DNA of 15,507 nt from SZUA-521 sp041738285. Lineage in GTDB: Bacteria; Pseudomonadota; Gammaproteobacteria; Pseudomonadales; Azotimanducaceae. The position numbers and the translations under genes were made by a program. The notes beneath the pieces were generated by a model, which was not told the DNA's origin, did no database searches, and saw only the letters and a list, made by a program, of their open reading frames with translations. This document shows, piece after piece, positions 14,040-15,507 of this stretch. Within the stretch, counting starts at the first letter, position 1. Every line of letters starts with the position of its first letter. Location of the stretch: assembly GCA_041738285.1 (NCBI GenBank), contig JBGSQB010000128.1:1-15507 (forward strand), written 5' to 3'.

Positions 14040-15234
14040 TGTAGCGTTTGATCAGTTGTTTCCCCAACGACATCATGTGCACTTGATCCGGTCCGTCGGC
14101 TTGTCGGCACCAACGCGCGTAGTTATAGGCTTCGGCCATGGGATAGTCTGCGGTTAACCCCGCTGCGCCGTGGATCTGCATACATCGGTCGATCACGCCT
14201 TGCGCCATCAGGGGCACCGTAATCTTGGCAGCGGCGATCAAGTCGCGTGCATCCTTGGCCCCCACCTGATCTATTTTTCGAGCTGTTTTCAGAGTGAGCA
14301 AGCGCGCTTGTACTATTTCACTCCATGACTTGGCGATGTCTTCCAGCACCGACTGATGCTCTGACAGCTTACGTCCAAAAGTCTCCCGTTCTACAGACCG
14401 ACGACACGCGTACTCCACCGCCCGCTGAGCAGAACCGATCAAACGCATACAGTGATGGATCCGTCCGGGGCCGAGTCGGCCCTGCGCAATCTCGAAGCCG
14501 CGACCCTCCCCGAGTAATATGTTCTCTTTCGGGACACGCACGTTGTTGAAGAGCACTTCGGCATGCCCGAGCGGTGCATCATCGTAGCCAAGGGTCGTTA
14601 AAGACCGAACGATAGCCAGCCCTTCTGTCTCACGCGGAACAAGCACCTGGCTTTGCTGCAAGTGACGATTCGGGTTGTCTGGATCGGACTTGCCCATGAC
14701 GATAAAAATCTTCGTACGCTCGTATGGCGCGTTGGTAATGAACCATTTGCGGCCATTGATCACATACTCATCGCCTTCGCTGACAATACTGGTCCGCACA
14801 TTGGTCGCATCGCTTGAAGCCACATCGGGCTCGGTCATCGCGTAGGAAGATCTGATCTCGCCATTCAGCAATGGCTCCAGCCACTGAGCTTTCTGCGCTT
14901 CAGTGGCGTACTTCAGGAAAACTTCCATGTTGCCGGTATCCGGCGCGTTGCAGTTGAACACTTCGGGGCTCCACAACACCCGACCCATGATTTCAGCGAG
15001 CGGGCAGTATTGCTCATTGGTCAAGCCGCCGTGGTTGGCCGGCATCCAGAGGTTCCATAGACCCGCTTGCCGTGCTTTGCTCTTGAGCTCCTCCATGAGC
15101 GGCACAGTCGACAATCTATTCTCCAGACCATTGAGCTGCGCGACATACGCCTCTTCGTTGGGATAGATATGCGTGTCCATGAAACCGGTGAGGCGGCTGA
15201 CCAGCTGCTCTGCTTCGCTGTCGGAGTGAGCCAT
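14035..15234 (-). CDS. acyl-CoA dehydrogenase, ACAD10/11 type
   Basis: This is a 399-residue flavoprotein with the full acyl-CoA dehydrogenase layout: an N-terminal helical domain with MPANHGGL, the FAD-binding YAMTEPDVASSDATN and GRKWFITNAP in the middle, and the helical C-domain with ERETFGRKLSEHQ and QIHGAAGLTADYPM. Where ordinary enzymes have a catalytic Glu in a YEGT motif, this one has ADGPDQVH (379-386), putting Asp380 there. That motif is typical of ACAD10/11 and LvaC-like proteins, which act on 4-phosphoacyl-CoAs. I choose ATG 15234, with TAGGT about seven bases upstream; a TTG at 15261 is possible. The gene converges on the kinase gene, an unusual orientation for probable partners. 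Its GC is lower than the right operon (27 of 60 bases at 14701-14760). Confidence 0.9.
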   Translation of the reverse strand: MAHSDSEAEQLVSRLTGFMDTHIYPNEEAYVAQLNGLENRLSTVPLMEELKSKARQAGLWNLWMPANHGGLTNEQYCPLAEIMGRVLWSPEVFNCNAPDTGNMEVFLKYATEAQKAQWLEPLLNGEIRSSYAMTEPDVASSDATNVRTSIVSEGDEYVINGRKWFITNAPYERTKIFIVMGKSDPDNPNRHLQQSQVLVPRETEGLAIVRSLTTLGYDDAPLGHAEVLFNNVRVPKENILLGEGRGFEIAQGRLGPGRIHHCMRLIGSAQRAVEYACRRSVERETFGRKLSEHQSVLEDIAKSWSEIVQARLLTLKTARKIDQVGAKDARDLIAAAKITVPLMAQGVIDRCMQIHGAAGLTADYPMAEAYNYARWCRQADGPDQVHMMSLGKQLIKRYT

Positions 15235-15304
15235 GAACGTACCTACGATCGGATGAAACAATGCAGCTTAGCCAGGCGGCAGAACATCGCAAGCGGGCTG
15301 ACGC

Positions 15305-15335
15305 TACATCGCCAAGACCCTTACATCGCCAAGAC
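15305..15335. repeat. 14-bp direct repeat upstream of the acyl-CoA dehydrogenase gene
   Basis: TACATCGCCAAGAC occurs at 15305-15318 and again at 15322-15335, a 17-base period. Nearby, ACGCAG (15357-15362) and CTGCGT (15375-15380) form a dyad. Both lie 70-150 bases upstream of the ATG at 15234, where an activator might bind. I see no clear -35/-10 pair. The rest of 15235-15418 holds no gene. Confidence 0.6.
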
Positions 15336-15418
15336 TATTCCACCATGGAAACGTTGACGCAGATAGTCACAACACTGCGTGATCTGGTTTTCCATTCCAG
15401 CGCTAGCGTCGCCGCGGC

Positions 15419-15507
15419 ACGATGCCAATCTCGAAGAAGGTCGAGGATGATATCCGACGAGCCAACAACAGAAACGAGGCGCGATCCAAACGATCGCTAA
15501 CAACGCA
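15419..15507. repeat. 89-bp terminal direct repeat, right copy
   Basis: It is identical to bases 1-89. Joining 15418 to 1 closes a circle of 15,418 bp. On that circle, the non-coding arc from 15235 through the junction to about 420-503 is the only substantial gap, roughly 0.6-0.7 kb, and would hold any origin or attachment site. Confidence 0.95.

Noticed and set aside
1..15507. CRISPR arrays, riboswitches and insertion sequences
   Set aside because: No regularly spaced repeats, no recognisable riboswitch motifs in the leaders and no transposase motifs were found on either strand.

Overview
The window is a dense bacterial catabolic gene cluster at about 15.5 kb. An exact 89-bp direct repeat (1-89 = 15419-15507) sits at the two ends, so the sequence closes into a circle of 15,418 bp or is one unit of a tandem array. 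I see no replication, mobilisation, partition or integrase gene, so a tandemly repeated chromosomal segment or an excised circle is at least as likely as a plasmid. High but uneven GC, compact operons, frequent GTG starts and a tRNA-3'-end-like remnant with an encoded CCA suggest a proteobacterium, perhaps a gammaproteobacterium. That placement is weak because there is no marker gene.

Left arm (504-9317, minus strand). A FadR-type GntR regulator heads a leftward run: a PhyH-type Fe(II)/2-oxoglutarate dioxygenase, an alpha/beta hydrolase, two VOC-fold metalloproteins, an NTF2/SnoaL-like protein, an acyl-CoA-dehydrogenase-fold flavin monooxygenase, an AzoR-like FMN oxidoreductase, and two tandem paralogous Rieske oxygenase alpha subunits. 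The first-transcribed Rieske gene carries a one-base frameshift. A small, possibly also frameshifted reading frame follows the last Rieske gene. This set (hydroxylation, extradiol-type cleavage, hydrolysis) is what a pathway opening an aromatic or alicyclic ring would need, and it parallels the HsaA/B/C/D logic without being that system. No ferredoxin or reductase for the Rieske proteins is encoded here.

Divergent promoter (9318-9475). An imperfect dyad overlaps two face-to-face sigma70-like promoters, a good candidate site for GntR autoregulation and control of both arms.

Right arm (9476-14019, plus strand). A tight operon encodes an iron-ADH/maleylacetate-reductase-type dehydrogenase (probably starting at a CTG), an acyl-CoA synthetase, a short-chain dehydrogenase and an APH-fold kinase. 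Convergent with it, and separated by only 15 bp, is an ACAD10/11-type acyl-CoA dehydrogenase (14035-15234, minus). CoA ligase, SDR, APH kinase and ACAD are the ingredients of the phosphorylation-dependent 4-hydroxyacyl-CoA route known from the Pseudomonas putida levulinate (lva) operon and mammalian ACAD10/ACAD11. The most interesting reading of the window is a ring-opening pathway joined to a hydroxyacyl-CoA kinase/dehydrogenase module that processes the hydroxylated acid produced.

Junction region (15235-15507 and 1-503). This stretch is essentially non-coding. It holds the terminal repeat, a perfect 21-bp inverted repeat built from a 10-bp tandem motif, a tRNA-3'-end-like remnant and short direct repeats upstream of the ACAD gene. 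It resembles the edge of an integrated element.
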